Of a stretch of DNA of 64,000 nucleotides, positions 22,312 through 35,288 are shown piece after piece (the first letter of the stretch is position 1; each line of letters opens with the position of its first letter). The notes beneath the pieces were generated by a model, which was given only the letters and a program-made list of their open reading frames with translations, ran no database searches and had not been told where the DNA came from. Position numbers and translations under genes: made by a program. The stretch lies in the NCBI GenBank assembly GCA_905250125.1, contig CAJNOL010000440.1, positions 62,001-126,000 of the forward strand, read 5' to 3'. This stretch comes from Rotaria sordida. Lineage: Eukaryota; Rotifera; Eurotatoria; Philodinida; Philodinidae.

Positions 22312-22801
22312 TTTATTTATGTTTATATCAGCATAACCAATGCCAATATAAATGATTTGAAGGATAACCGCATAATCTAATCTATTAATTCGATTCGTTC
22401 ATAACTAAACCATTGATATATCAGAATAATTTAAATAATGACCTCTATCGTTTGATTATTTAATACGTTCTCTGATTAACTACAAGAGGGTGTGGGTGTG
22501 TGGGTGTGGATAGAATGAGTAACGTCAAGAAGCTTTCAGCCAATCATGTTAAAAAGATTACTAACGACACCTAGCGGAGCTTTTGAATGCCTCTTCTTTA
22601 TAGAAAACCAAAATTATCATATGACAGAGAAAAATTTTCTCTATCTACTGATACCTAAGTGATATTTGGCCCTTCTCAAAATCGGAAAACACCAATCATG
22701 TTGAGCTCACTTTTGTTTCTCTTATCTCACTATACTATTTGCTGTGTGGATCTGTACTGTTCAGGAGAGACATGACGTGTTAGGATCAAGATACAAGTCA
22801 G
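22312..22801. promoter_or_regulatory. Shared divergent upstream region of FAK and the dehydrogenase gene
   Basis: 490 bases separate the two outward-pointing starts, so both promoters must lie here. No clear TATA box was seen for either. It contains a telomere-like G-rich tract (separate entry). Confidence 0.5.
22486..22513 (+). repeat. Short interstitial telomere-like tract
   Basis: Reads GGGTGTGGGTGTGTGGGTGT and on to GGATAG, matching the bdelloid telomeric unit TGTGGG with one slip. It stands alone in AT-rich DNA between two divergent genes. Confidence 0.6.
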
Positions 22802-25800
22802 ATGTTAGGTGAACGTATTGTTTTTAATGGATTGAATTCCGAAAAAATGTTTTCATCTGAAACAGTTCCATTACCGGAACTTACACCAGGAGAAATTCTT
22901 GTTAAAGTAATTCAATATGTACATAGATACGAGGGTTTATTTATTTTTTCGTTTCTTTAATGTTATGTAAAGGTTCGTTTAGCATCGATTTGTATGAGTG
23001 ATGTACATACAACTACAGGTCAACGTGTAGAACCAACACCAAGGTAATTTATTAATTTAAAAGAAATAGATTAATTATTTTTAACAAATGTTCTCTTTCT
23101 TTTCTTTTAAGTGTTCTCGGTCATGAAGCTGTTGTTGAAGTTGTTGCTCATCGTCGACCTGAAAGTGATTTAATGAAAGGCGATCGTTTAACATTTTCAA
23201 TTGCTGATTCTTGTGCTAAATGTGAATTTTGTTTAAAAGGACTTTCACAAAAATGTACTAAATTATTTAAAGTATGTTCTAAAAAACAAAAAGTTTTTTT
23301 TTTTCATATGAATTTAAAATTTGTCTCATTTTTTTTCATTTAATATAGTATGGTCATGCAAAATTAAGTGATGGCTCAGGTTTTAATGGTTGTTATGCTT
23401 CACATATTATAATTCGAAGTGGTACTCATGTTGTCAAAATACCTAATATTATATTTGATCGATGTGCAGCACCAATTAATTGTTCATTAGCAACAGTAAT
23501 GTGTGCTATGGAATTTGTACCGAAGATTAAAAATGGACGAGCTTTTGTTCAGGTATATTGATTTCTTTTTTTTGTTTAATGAAAGATATCTGTATGATGA
23601 TATTTAAGATTGAGAATAAATATTCAGTTGAAATTCGAAAAACTGATTAGTAAAGAATATTCACTATGAATAGATCTCTGTAGACTTGTGTGTTATAAAG
23701 TAGGCGAGAAAAATTGAGTATTTTGTTTTTTGTTGTGACAGAATTTCAAGAGAAAAAGACATGTACTTCTGACGTATTCGGAAGTAATAACACATAACAA
23801 TACCAACTCTCTTTCTTTATATATTAACTTTTCTTTTCTATCTGATCAAAAAAAAAAAATAAGTTGATGTTATTTCTTTTTGAATATCTGTGCTAAACAA
23901 ACAATGGTAAAAAGTGGACGAATAAGTTGTCTTCTGCTATGAGTTCTACTTTTAGTAGATTTTTTTTAATGAAAATACTATATATATTTTAAAAAAAGCT
24001 GTCAGCGTAATCCATGTGGGATTAAAACGAGAAATAACGATGTAATTGTTCTTGCTTATTATAAGAAGATTATTTTATTTTATCTATTTTGGAACACAAT
24101 TCATCACTATCCTTTTACTTAATCATTCAGAGTCTGACATAAACAACGGTGAGCTAGGCGTTGCGCTACCACCGGAACAAAGAAATATGTAATAATTACC
24201 ATCATTGACACCATATTGCATGAATTACCTCTAAGATCTTAGGTGACTGTCGTACCATCCACAATCTCCTGTCTGTGTCATTACTGCGAGAAATGCAACA
24301 AGAATGTAGTTCATATATTATAATGAGAGCCTATTGATATGCGGTCTTTGATTGTATATCAAAAATATGTGTCAATATCTGTAGGAAGATATGCAAATTT
24401 CAACCTTGTATACTTCAACACTCGTCGTTTAGATCGTATTTCATAAAAGATTGATTATATGAGTCTTATTATTAGAGATATGGCAGTTCGGTAATGATAT
24501 TCAATCTAAAGAATTGACTTGTCTGTACAGTTCCTCTAAGGAAACCTAATGTCTGGAAATGAGCTGTCCGCAAATTTTTTTTATTCCTCAAATAGAACAA
24601 TAATATATTCATTTGATCTAAATTTATGAGCTGAAGTTGATCCATAACGAATATTTGTTTTTTATCACCCATGCTTGATAGACAAACTTAGTTATTCACA
24701 TTGAACAATGATTCAAACTTAAATATGATTTCTAACAAACTATCGATACAATAAATCAAGTAAGGAACTTCGTTTTCTTTATACTTTTTACGAAATGATA
24801 TATAGTTAGATTAAACGAAAAAAGAACGAGTATAGACAATACAATAAATAATTTTTGGAACAATATTGTTTGATTATTTTGATAAGGGCATCTAAACTTC
24901 CATATCTAAGCAATTTCTCTCAATTGTTCTGCTTAGTTTTGTTTTCAATGATCGAAAATTCCATTCCTAAAAAAATCCATTGTCTGAAGTCATCAAGCTT
25001 CTTTGATCATGTATAAAAAGCTATTAGTGCAATCCATGTAGGATTAAAATGTGAAACATGATAGACCTGCATATAGTATAAATTAAATCTATCTCAGACA
25101 ATGATAAAAAGGGGCATTACTAACTTGTCGGTGATGGTTCAGATTTCTACGCCTATATTTCAACACTCCTTTTAGATTATGTTTCACAAAAATTCGATTT
25201 ATCAGAAATCAATTAAATATATTTATGTTTTGATAAAATGCTTGAAAAAACTAATCATATAATCTATAAAATGAAATTCCTCAATCTAGCCGGTTTTTTA
25301 AACCTACATCCGCTTCTATTTGCAGAAGATTTCATGATTTTGGTAATCAATCTTTTTTTTAATATTATTTCATAGGGTGATGGAATGCTTGGTTTATATA
25401 CTTCGGTAGTTCTTCATGAACTTGGATATGAGACAGTCTATTGCTCAGGTAATCATATTCAACGGTCACAATTTATAACTCGTTTTGGTGCAGTACCACT
25501 TTACAATGGTAAAACATATTTTTATAAATCATACTTCAGTCTTCTTCAAAGTAATCTTTGGATTAGGAATATTCAAATCGTATGAAAATTTTCGAATATG
25601 TTCAGATTATAGCGGAGAAGTTATGGTAAAATTTTCAGCTCGATACTATGATGTTTTCATGAGATATTCATCAAACAAGAGTCGAAAATAGCTCATTTTG
25701 ACAATCCGAAAATCTCTGTGAGTCTCGATGTTATATATTTTATTTGAGTCGGCATCAGTATCGTATTCATACGATTTAAATATTCTTAATCCAAAGGTCA

Positions 25801-26655
25801 TTTCGAGGGATTGCTTATAACAAATGTTCACGTATGAAAATATTAATTTAATTTTTTTCTTTTAGACAGGCGAAGTACGATATAAAAAAAAAACATATTG
25901 CCATATATTTATTACTATTTTTGCTTGGTTTTGTTGTCTTCTTCTTCTTCTTTTTGCACATATATATATATATACATATATATTGATTTCTTGTTTGAAG
26001 AAAAGTTTGCCAATTTAATCATTGAAAGAGATTTAACTAGATTATGCATGCAGTAGTCATATGTATATCTTGTAATTGATTTTTATGCAATTTGTAAAAT
26101 GAGTAAATTGTAAAAGATTTGTTTTCTTTTTCTTTTTTTCTATTTTTAATTGAATATTTTTTTCCTAGATGAAATACTAATCGAAGAAACAAATAAAATT
26201 GATGTTGTTGTTGAAGTAAGTGTTATTTTTCTTTCAAAAGAAAGCATAACAAAATGTAGAAACATATCATGATAGGTTTGTGGAGTATCAAATGTTGTTA
26301 ATGATGGTATTAAATTATTAAAACCAGGTGGATTATATCTTTTTCTTGGTATGGTTCATCCACATTCTGACCTACATATAACTGGTGAACAGATTATTCG
26401 TAAATGTCTTATGATAAAAGGTAAAGAAAAAAGAAAATTAATTGAAAATTAAGCCTCTTTTTTTTTCAAGGTATTCATAATTATGCTCCACGTCATCTTG
26501 ATCAAGCTGTTGATTTTCTTGTAAAAACAATTGACAAATATCCATATGAAGAAGTCGTAGGACCTACATATGATTTATCAGACTTACAAAATGCTATAAA
26601 AATTGCAACAGAAAAAACTTTTGCTAGAGTTCTTGTTAAACCAAATATGAAATAA
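22802..26655 (+). CDS. Zinc-type alcohol dehydrogenase-like (MDR family), 8 exons
   Basis: Exons 22802-22906, 22973-23043, 23112-23271, 23349-23552, 25376-25508, 26169-26215, 26276-26420 and 26471-26655 sum to 1050 nt, 349 residues, phases exact. The catalytic-zinc half has C42-M-S-D45 and G62-H-E64. The structural-zinc lobe has C93, C96, C99 and C107 at the classical spacing. The NAD(P) fold shows G181-D-G-M-L-G186. The C terminus (VVGPTYDLSDLQNAIKIA) is typical of medium-chain dehydrogenases that oxidise polyols or alcohols. It resembles bacterial zinc-binding dehydrogenases of the kind annotated near phosphonate genes, so old transfer is possible, though introns show it is settled. Substrate unknown. 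A polyadenylation signal AATAAA follows at 26675-26680. Confidence 0.9.
23992..24460 (+). repeat. Dispersed repeat copy 2
   Basis: Left end (GCTGTCAGCGTAATCCATGT, then GATTAAAACG, ATGTAATTGTTCTTGCT) and right end (TTCATATATTATAATGAGAG ... ACTTCAACACTC ... TAGATCGTATTTCATAAAA) match the copy at 200-1340. The middle is about 270 bases and different. Confidence 0.65.
25016..25205 (+). repeat. Dispersed repeat copy 3 (shortest)
   Basis: Left end GCTATTAGTGCAATCCATGT and GATTAAAATGTGAAACATGA; right end TTCAACACTCCTTTTAGATT then tgtttcaca. Only ~190 bases, so most of the middle is missing compared with the other copies. Confidence 0.65.
25556..25796. repeat. Inverted-repeat (MITE-like) element in a dehydrogenase intron
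   Basis: CTTTGGATTAGGAATATTCA continuing AATCGTATGA at the left is mirrored by TCATACGATTTAAATATTCT then TAATCCAAAG at the right. Arms ~30 bases, total 241. It explains why opposite-strand frames here both translate to FKSYE-like peptides. Confidence 0.7.
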
Positions 26656-26965
26656 CAATTTTTTATATAGAATGAATAAATCTTTCATTATCATTTTTAA
26701 TCCGTTCTTATTGTTTGCTATGCTCTTTTGTGATGTTTTTTGTTTATATATGTATCTTTATAGTTAAAAAGGACGATACTTTGTATTATGATTTTATCTT
26801 ATTCAAGCTAAATAATTATTATATATTGGGTTGCATTTTTTTTCCTTTATGCATGTTCTCTTTATTATTTTATGCATGAAATAAAGAAAATTTTACACAC
26901 ACGATCAATGAAAGTTACTGAAATTTAAAAGTCTGAAATTATTTTTCTATTAATTGTTTTTTTTT

Positions 26966-27568
26966 TTACTCTTCTTTGATCGGTGATAAGGCATTGAATT
27001 GCTCCAATATTTTGACAACTTTAGCCCAGTTCGCTGCAGCTATTCGACTTGTTCGTTTGTCATTAAGACATCGGTGTCCACATCTATCAGATTTTTCTTG
27101 GCAATATTCAATCGAATTGTTTACAGCTTTATTTATATGTATTAAGAGACAAGTAGCAAACTGCTGTTGACATGAAGCAAAACAATAACCTAAGAGAATA
27201 TTTTAAATAATATAAATCAATCAAAAACAATTTATAATAAATAAATAATTTTTACCACAAATTTTGGCTTCAAGCGATGGATTTTCATTGTCAAGTGCGA
27301 TGTCACAATCTGGTAGTGGATTTTCATTACGTCGACTCCACCAAACTAAATATTAAAATAAAAAGCCAAAACTTTTTGCATGTTAAAAGTTACATTAAGA
27401 TAATGATATTAATAAAGAAAGTCAAAGTAATACTGACAACTATTCCCTTGATAGTATCAAGTTCAATATCAAAAAGAAAAACAAAAAAGAGAACTTACTG
27501 TTACTTCGTGAAGAAAGGCATTGCATCAGTTGAATAAGCGAAAGGAACAAAACGAATTGTTTTAACAT
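26966..27568 (-). CDS. Small secreted cysteine-rich protein, 3 exons
   Basis: Exons 27568-27499, 27345-27256 and 27189-26966 total 384 nt, 127 residues; phases close. The N terminus MLKQFVLFLSLIQLMQC is a signal peptide. The mature part carries cysteines in a pattern DC..ICGYC..SC..TC..YC..RCGHRC, mainly within residues 54-100, which suggests a disulfide-stabilised secreted fold. The rest is helical and ends in IKEE. I recognise no family. It is convergent with the dehydrogenase gene, whose stop lies 310 bases away. Expression and role cannot be told from sequence. Confidence 0.75.
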
Positions 27569-28859
27569 TTTTTCCAAAAAAATAAATAAATCAAGTAATT
27601 ACAATAGCTTATATAAATATTTCTGTCCTCTAGAATTTATAAAAAAAAAAAATCACAGATAACAATATATTGATCGTCTATGCAGTTAAAAAAACAAATA
27701 TCTTTTTCATAGATAAAATTATCTCGTCACATGAAAAAAAACGCAGTTGCACTTGTGAAATAAAAAATCGAGAAATGAGAAGGATGTTTATCATCAGATA
27801 TAAAATAGACTTACAAGATGAGAGAGAGAGAGAGAGAGAGAAGAAAACGGATGTGAGATTTCTCTTAAGATAAAGGAAGACAAAGAAAAAATTTCTATAA
27901 TAAATAATCAACTAAATCATTGGACCAGATAAAAAGCTTTGCTTTCAATTTTCATTTTTCAATAATAAAATGAACATAGAATAAATAATATCGGATTTAG
28001 AATATCTTTTATATAGGATAAATATGATTCAAAAAAAAAGGTGAATAGATTTTCTTCTTTTTTTAAATTAAAATCATGTCAAATCATGTTTTCATCTGAT
28101 TAACAATAAACAATTGTCAGTATTAATAACATTAATGAATATTCTTATGAAATAAAAACATTAATTAAAAAGATTTAAAACCCCAAAAAAAAGACGACGT
28201 AAATTGAAATACCATGTAGCAAATAGAAAAATAATCAATTAAACAATAATTTTCTTTTCATTCTTATGATACTTACAAATGACATAGATATTTTGATGTT
28301 TTTCATTAGACTTAATAAAGACCACAATTGAAAGTACATATTCATATATATATATATATATATGTGTCTTCTTAACTTCTACCAATGTAAATTTTTGTTC
28401 AATAAAACAAGGTGAAAGAAGTATACTAAGGTTGCATGTTGCAATTTGTCAAGGAAAAAAATGATGCCTATTTAACCATGCATCAATTCATTCAAAAACA
28501 GGATCTAGTTACAACAACAAATGGCTTATTCAGACGTACTCATCCAGTAAAACTCAAATAAATGAGTTCAATCACGCATACTTCAGTTTTGCAAGATGCA
28601 TGAGTCAGAAATTAAAAAGTTATTATATTGGATCATTATTTCAAATTTGAAATAATGATCGAGTAAAAAAAAAAAAGAACGCAAAAATCTGTTTTATAAT
28701 CATAACTAAGTTTGGTATGATTAATGTTTCGTAAGCTGTGATGTTTGGGATTAAGAGATTCTCTGATTAAAAAAAATTACATTCTCAGCTGAATTAACAA
28801 ATGCTCATGACACAGCATACGTTGTCAAAAGCTAAAAATACTTATTAGAATTATGGTGT

Positions 28860-29712
28860 ACGCTCATAATAAGCGGTACAAAAATCTTTGGAAAAATGTC
28901 AAACTCTGTTAAATGATATTGCCAACTTCTAAACCAATGAAATTTTTGTTTTGTTAAGAAGAATAACAACTGAACTACAAATTTTGTACTAGACATTTGT
29001 TTTCTAGAATGAATCTAAGAAAGAGGAAACGCCAACACTCAAACACCTCTTAAAAAGCTCTTGCAAGTTCACCATCGCGTAACATTGTGTTTCTATTTTC
29101 CATTGAGTCTTTTAGATCAGAAATGAAACGGAAAAAAACACGTTTAATGATGATTTTTGTAGTGTAAAGAGTGTTCTTTTGTTTTGCAATAATAAAAAAA
29201 TATCTTTTGAATTATTCTTTTTCTGCTAAATTTCTATGATCTTACATATTTCGACCGAATAACTCACAAATAATTTAGGTTTCTGGAGATTGTGCTTGAT
29301 GTCATTCCAAACTGATTATAGATGCAAAACTCTATTTTTATAAAAATTTTCAATTTCCAATTTTTTTCTGATTAAACCGTCAAGAACAGATCTAAAAAAT
29401 TTTACCAAAGCTGACATCGATTAAGGTTGTGATACGCTACATTTTGGTGAATTATTTTAAATTAGAATTGAGCTCATGTAGCTCAAAATAATTGAGAAAT
29501 AGAAATTTTTTAGAAGCGTTTGTTTTTTGGTTTTTCCTTCTTCTTAGATTTGTTTTTGAAAAATATATCTGGTATAAAATTTGAAGTTCAAGCGTTACTT
29601 TTTCCAATAAAACAAAAAACAATTTCATTGGTTTAGAAGTTGGCAATATGATGTAAAAGAGTTTGACATTTTTTTCAAAGACTTTTGCATCGCTTACTTA
29701 TTATGCATGATG
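28860..29712. repeat. Inverted-repeat element with ~200-base arms
   Basis: Left arm 28860-29060 (for example TTGCCAACTTCTAAACCAAT, then GAAATTTTTGTTTTG and GAATCTAAGAA) is mirrored by right arm 29505-29712 (ATTGGTTTAGAAGTTGGCAA). Arms diverge by roughly a fifth. The ~440-base middle has no coding sequence. Size and form suit a non-autonomous DNA element. Confidence 0.7.
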
Positions 29713-31853
29713 CGGAAGCACTCCTTGACTTGTTTGTCACATGCAAGACACAGAAACTAAAGATCGAAATAATCCTTCTGATACATCTCTAGAATACTTA
29801 TCGTAAAAGATGTTTATTTAAATGTTTTTGAAGATTTTAAATAGAAAAAAAAAAAGTAAACGTTTAAAAATAATTTTTTGTAGAATAATAGTAAAGATAA
29901 AAATGAATAAAAGCATTTCATCTCTTTTATTATATGATGTAAATAGAATAACAGAAGCGTAGAATTCATAACAATCGATCATATGGTAATAGATTTTTAT
30001 TGATTGTTATATTCAGGATAATGATTTATTTTTGTTTCTCTACATATTTAATTTGTTGCTATCTTGATAAATATTATTTGTTCAAGCAACTAAAAATTAT
30101 TTTTATTTATTTTTCCACAAGCATTTTTTTGTATTTACCATTTTATAAGATATGTTTTTCAATTTAGATTCTCGATAGTCTTTAGAAGTACAAGGAGGTA
30201 AAAATTTGACAGACAGTCGGAGGTAGTCTGTCTAGAAGAAAGTGACTGAGAAAAGCTGAAGACAATTTTCTGACATCAACTCATAGTTTTTGCAGATACG
30301 GCATGAAAAATACAGGGGTGAGCTAGTTCAATTCAGCTCCTCCCACATCGAGACCTCTGTTTCCCATTCATCTATCATTTTAAAAAGAATATTCTATATC
30401 TAACAATTGAAAAGATTTTTTAATAAATAAATCTAATTAATTTTTGAAAAACTTTTATAAAATTCATTTAAAATATTCAATACGATAGAAATATGTTGGT
30501 CATATTATTTTGAATAATTAATAGCGTCTCTATTATCTTTCGTTCTCTTTGTTCTATTCTTATATAATTAAATAATTCTTCTGAAAGAGTATTTGAAGAC
30601 TAAAACAAGAAAAAGATCTTGCAAAAGAATATTTTGTATTACATAGACACTCCTCTGCCATTATATATATATATATATAGAATTGACAAGAAAATTAATC
30701 GAAGAATGTTTAATTATTTGAAGGTTTTACTAAATTTTATATAATAAATCATTTGTTTAAATAAAGATTTTTCAAGCAATTATATTCATTTGTCATTTGA
30801 TATTACATTGATAAATTAGATAATAAAATTTGTATTTATTTGAATATGTTCTTCAAATCTTATAAAGAAGATTTAATAAAATTCAATTAAATTTCTATTT
30901 TCATGTAACCATTTTTCTGCATTATGCACACTTCAATGACTTAAAAGCAAACGCATTTATCATCATTCAAAATGTAGCATGTTGTTTTTTTTCTAATGTC
31001 TAAAGATGATAGGAACTAAAAATAAGGATAAGTGCATTTTTTTAAATCAAAACTTCTATGGGTGAATTCATAATGTTTTTATGCTTGTTATTGCATTTAA
31101 AATGCATCATGTTAAAATGTCTCAACTTTCTCTATTATAGAAACGCGCCCTGACATTGTATGTTGCTAAAGAGCATCTTAATGGGTTTGAAAATATCACA
31201 AATTTCTTGTTGAAAAAAAAAGAAAACTGCAGCTGTATTACAATATTGATCATCTGTTGTCATTATATAATCTATTCACCTCAATTAAACACATATTCCA
31301 AATCATTGTGTAAAACTCATTAGATAATATTTAACTATTGTAACTTCGTTTGTGAAAGAAAATTGTATTTTTATGATAATTAGTTCATGAAATCATATAA
31401 ACCGAAAAAAAAAATAATTTTTTTTTTGTTTTTTTGTCACATACATTTAAATTTTATTATGATAATTATTATAGATTCTAATTTATAGGAAATAAAAATA
31501 ATCGGCATGTTATTTAAGTAACTAATTATTCAACAATATATATGTGCACTCTTTATAAGGACAGTATGAATTTCATCAAAAGACATTATTTATTATAAAA
31601 GAAAATCATGAATATTGTAAATACAATAGGATTTAACTATATTTTATCAAATAATTTTTATGAAAATTTTAATATAACTTCTGAATAAAATGCAATTAAT
31701 CGGATTCGCTATCATGATTATATTTGCACTAAATAGTACTGGTAAAATAATCTGAAGCAATATAAGTAGCAGATGCATTCAAGGTAAAAAAGAAGGTGTC
31801 CGAGTGCATATTAGCGGCATAATTAGGGAAATGATGGATTATGTTTCGACACG

Positions 31854-32661
31854 TAACGGATGATGCAAAAAATCCTGCATTAATTTTGTTTGCAGTATAG
31901 TATGACAATGACTCCTTATAGAAACTTGATAGTTTTCTTATTAGAATGAGCGAAATATCTACTAGAAAGCTTTTGGTTTAGAATACTTAATAATAGCTGA
32001 AAAGTCTTAAGGATATGTTTGATTGAAATATGTCTTGCAACTGGATAGACAATCAGTGATGAGAAGTGTTTTTTGATCGAATTGTCATGTACTTGACTTT
32101 CGAAATTTTGAGGCAGGTTATGTGTGAGTGTAAACAACGCAATGTGGACTTTCTAGCCATATCAAAATATTCGAGTTACAAAACCGTAGTTTTCATAGAA
32201 AATAATTTTATGAAAAACTTAATTTTCTCTCTTCAATGTCCAATGAAGTTTTTCTTATAATGTCTAATATTTTGTTTTATAGAATATGCTTTTGTAGAGC
32301 GATCGTTAAACTCTAATCGGATATTTTCACTTGTGAAAATCATTGGAATAGTGTCAATTTCGAATTCAACTGAATACTTGAAAATTTTATTTTTACTTCT
32401 TTACAATGTCTTATCCTAGTACTACAAAACCCGATAAAAAACGTAAAAATAAGACCAACTTTCTTAGTCAATGAAGGTTTTCTTCACAATTTGAGAAACG
32501 TGCAGAGAACTTTTTCAGCCTTCAGTAAATATTTTAAGCCAAAATCTTTGTAGTAAAGACTTTGCTCATTCTAATAAGAAAACTATCAAATCTCCACAAT
32601 GAGTTGTTCTCATGGTATATTGAAAACAAAATTACTACAGAATTTTTTGCATCATCCGTTA
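31854..32661. repeat. Inverted-repeat element with ~160-base arms
   Basis: Ends read TAACGGATGATGCAAAAAAT at the left and ATTTTTTGCATCATCCGTTA at the right. Inner arm matches include ACTTGATAGTTTTCTTATTA and GAATGAGC. Arms 31854-32015 and ~32505-32661; the ~490-base middle has no coding sequence. Non-autonomous DNA transposon is the likeliest nature. Confidence 0.75.
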
Positions 32662-35288
32662 ACTAAAAGGCATGAGCAATAAAGAACGTATATGAGAAGC
32701 ATATGTGACTGCATGTCTTCGATAGGATGTTGGCATAGCTTGATCAATGAGAGTGTATAAAGGTCTTCATTTCGACTTTATTCTCACAGTCTAACTTTTA
32801 TTCATCCTCAATGTTACTTGTTTATCTCTACCATGTAAACATTAGAACAAGAAATTGGATAATAAACAATTTTGTGTGCAATTAACAATTGACTCAGATA
32901 GCATAGTTTCAATACAACGTAAATCGACATACTCCTTGATGAAAATCGTTTTAGCGAAGAAAACAAAAAGAGAAGCTCACATCTGTGACTGAAAAAATCG
33001 ATGAAATCAAAATGAATAACATAATTATTCGCAAAGTTTATGAAAGTGTTACATGCCATTTTGAGCATCTAGTATATCCTAGCTTTAGACTAATACTTAC
33101 ACAAAAGCAAAATAATAAACAAAAAAATATCAATATGTAGATTCGACTTTTAGCTATATTGATATGAGAAAAATGATCAGACTGTTCACTGTAGTAGGAC
33201 AAGCGTTGGGAAAAAAATTTCACTAAAACCTGACTCAACTTGAAATCTTTAGTTTGTCATAAACTTAGACTGTCTCCACTTGCGTACAATGAAATAAAAC
33301 CGTTTCGCCTATTAAATATTATTATTCATTCAACTGTCAATATCGATTCTTTTCTCACAAAGATTAAACATCAATCTGTACTTGACTTTTTCTTTTGATT
33401 ATTGCCATAAATCTTTACTTAGATATTTCATGTTTGATATAATGCATATGCATTTTTATTGCCATGTCATATATCATATGACTGTAATCATCAAAATAAA
33501 ATAAAGGTATGCCTATGATCGTAAGTGGTTATCGTTTTCTTTTCTATAGGAAAAACAAAATCTATAACGTTCTTTCAGTGACATGCCTTTGATGAATACA
33601 ATTTTGTGTTATAGTTGCCATTCATCTGTCCGTATTCATTACAACATAATTGGTTAATGAGGGTAAGAAATAAAGCAATTAAGAATATAATGTCAATACT
33701 TTAAAGCTAAGAATAGTTTTAGAAGTTCTCAATAATAGAAAAACTTAAGACAAAGAAATATAAAACAGTGATGAGACAATAGTTTGTTTTTCGTGTGATT
33801 CATAATGAAACAAAAGTCAACATCAAACTTTTATTGCAAGAGATTCTACAGCCCTATTACCTAATAATCATGAATTTTTTTCCACTGAAAAATCTGACTT
33901 GGTGTAACATAGTTTTTTATCTTATAAGTAGTAAAATAGATATACGAATGACCTTCATTCATCGTTTCTAGCAGGTACAACTTTTCATATCATAACAACT
34001 AGGTAAAGATATATTTAGAGACATGTCTTGTCGCGTTCACGAAAGATATCTGAGAGATTTTACGACATAGAAATCAATGGCACTCATGATCTGTTGTAAT
34101 CATTATTCCGCACTCAGTCGAACGTCAAATTTTGGTTTTACAATCAATGCTCAGATGCTTCAAAGATCCGAAATGCAAAATTAACCATGTATCATATACA
34201 ATTTCTAAGGTTCTCATTAATCAAATAGTTTTATTCTATCTATATCAAAGACATTCAGAACATATTCATCACAAGATAGATTTCGTGTTATCTAAATAAG
34301 CTGAAAAAAATCTTTCTAATGAGAAGGATTCATGAGATATCCATTCATTACCAATGATATAGATAGCCTCATTCTTCTTATACTCCAGCTCGTACCGAAT
34401 CACAGATTAAGATTATCTTAATTTTGGCAATAAAAATTCGAATTGTGAATGAATTTAAATTTGGCTATCAAATAATATGTGTATCACACAAGAATTAAAA
34501 AAATAAAATCCAGCGTCACTCTAATGTCTGAGTGTGAATGCAAAAATTCAATTAATGATTAGAGCTATTTCGACGAATGAACGAAAAAATATAATCAAAG
34601 TTTGATTGATACATTCTCGAATATTGTGGATATGTGAATTAGGGTACAAGTTTTAGAGTAAACCTGATCGTCTTCTAACCACTCACACCTACACTTCATG
34701 ATGAGTCTATGATTTATTCTGGGCAGCTCAGGCGATCGTAAGCTATTAGAACAATTCCATATCCTCAAGTTAAATGGAATTTTCTACAAATTAACGTACA
34801 TGGTTATATATTTTGAATTTCCACAAAATAATAATTTATCATTAAGTACAAATTTAGCCTCAATCCATATTCTGAAATACGAATTCGATCGACTCGTTTT
34901 GACTACAATGTCCTATATCGACTAGTCACTGATGGTAGAATAGAGCATTGCGTCATGTACGAGATTCAAAATTTATTCTCTGCCTTTCTTCTTTTTTTTA
35001 AATTCTAGGAAGACAAGAATCAATATATATTATTCCGGGTCTTTTTGGTGAAAGAATATTCTTTTTGTCTATCACTTTGCTCATAACTTTTTTTTGCTAA
35101 ACATGATTATTAATGAAACTAAAATGACATGTAATGTATGTATTAGGTGTAGAAACTTTTATTATGACTGTGCAATCGAAACATTCTCACAAAGCTATAT
35201 CTTAGGAAAATATCGAGATTCAATTTTTTGTAAGTGTCATTTGTTGAAAATCGCACGCTTCATGATCAATGCGATGTGAAGTTGATAA

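Larger units (their letters stand above)
23553..25375 (+). other. Long intron (1.8 kb) with two dispersed-repeat copies
   Basis: Splits the catalytic half from the Rossmann half of the dehydrogenase gene. It holds the repeat copies at 23992-24460 and 25016-25205 in the same orientation as the gene. No coding sequence of its own. Confidence 0.7.
27569..35288. other. Long intergenic region (7.7 kb), no gene seen
   Basis: Very AT-rich, with a (GA)n run at 27820-27842, (TA)n runs at ~28344-28365 and ~30661-30680, and two inverted-repeat elements (separate entries). Open frames are short and chance-like. I find no RNA gene signature. Confidence 0.6.

Noticed and set aside
24128-24200. tRNA-like stretch (GGTGGTAGCGCAACGCC on the minus strand)
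   Set aside because: Resembles an A box only; no B box and no cloverleaf could be drawn, and it lies within a dispersed repeat copy.
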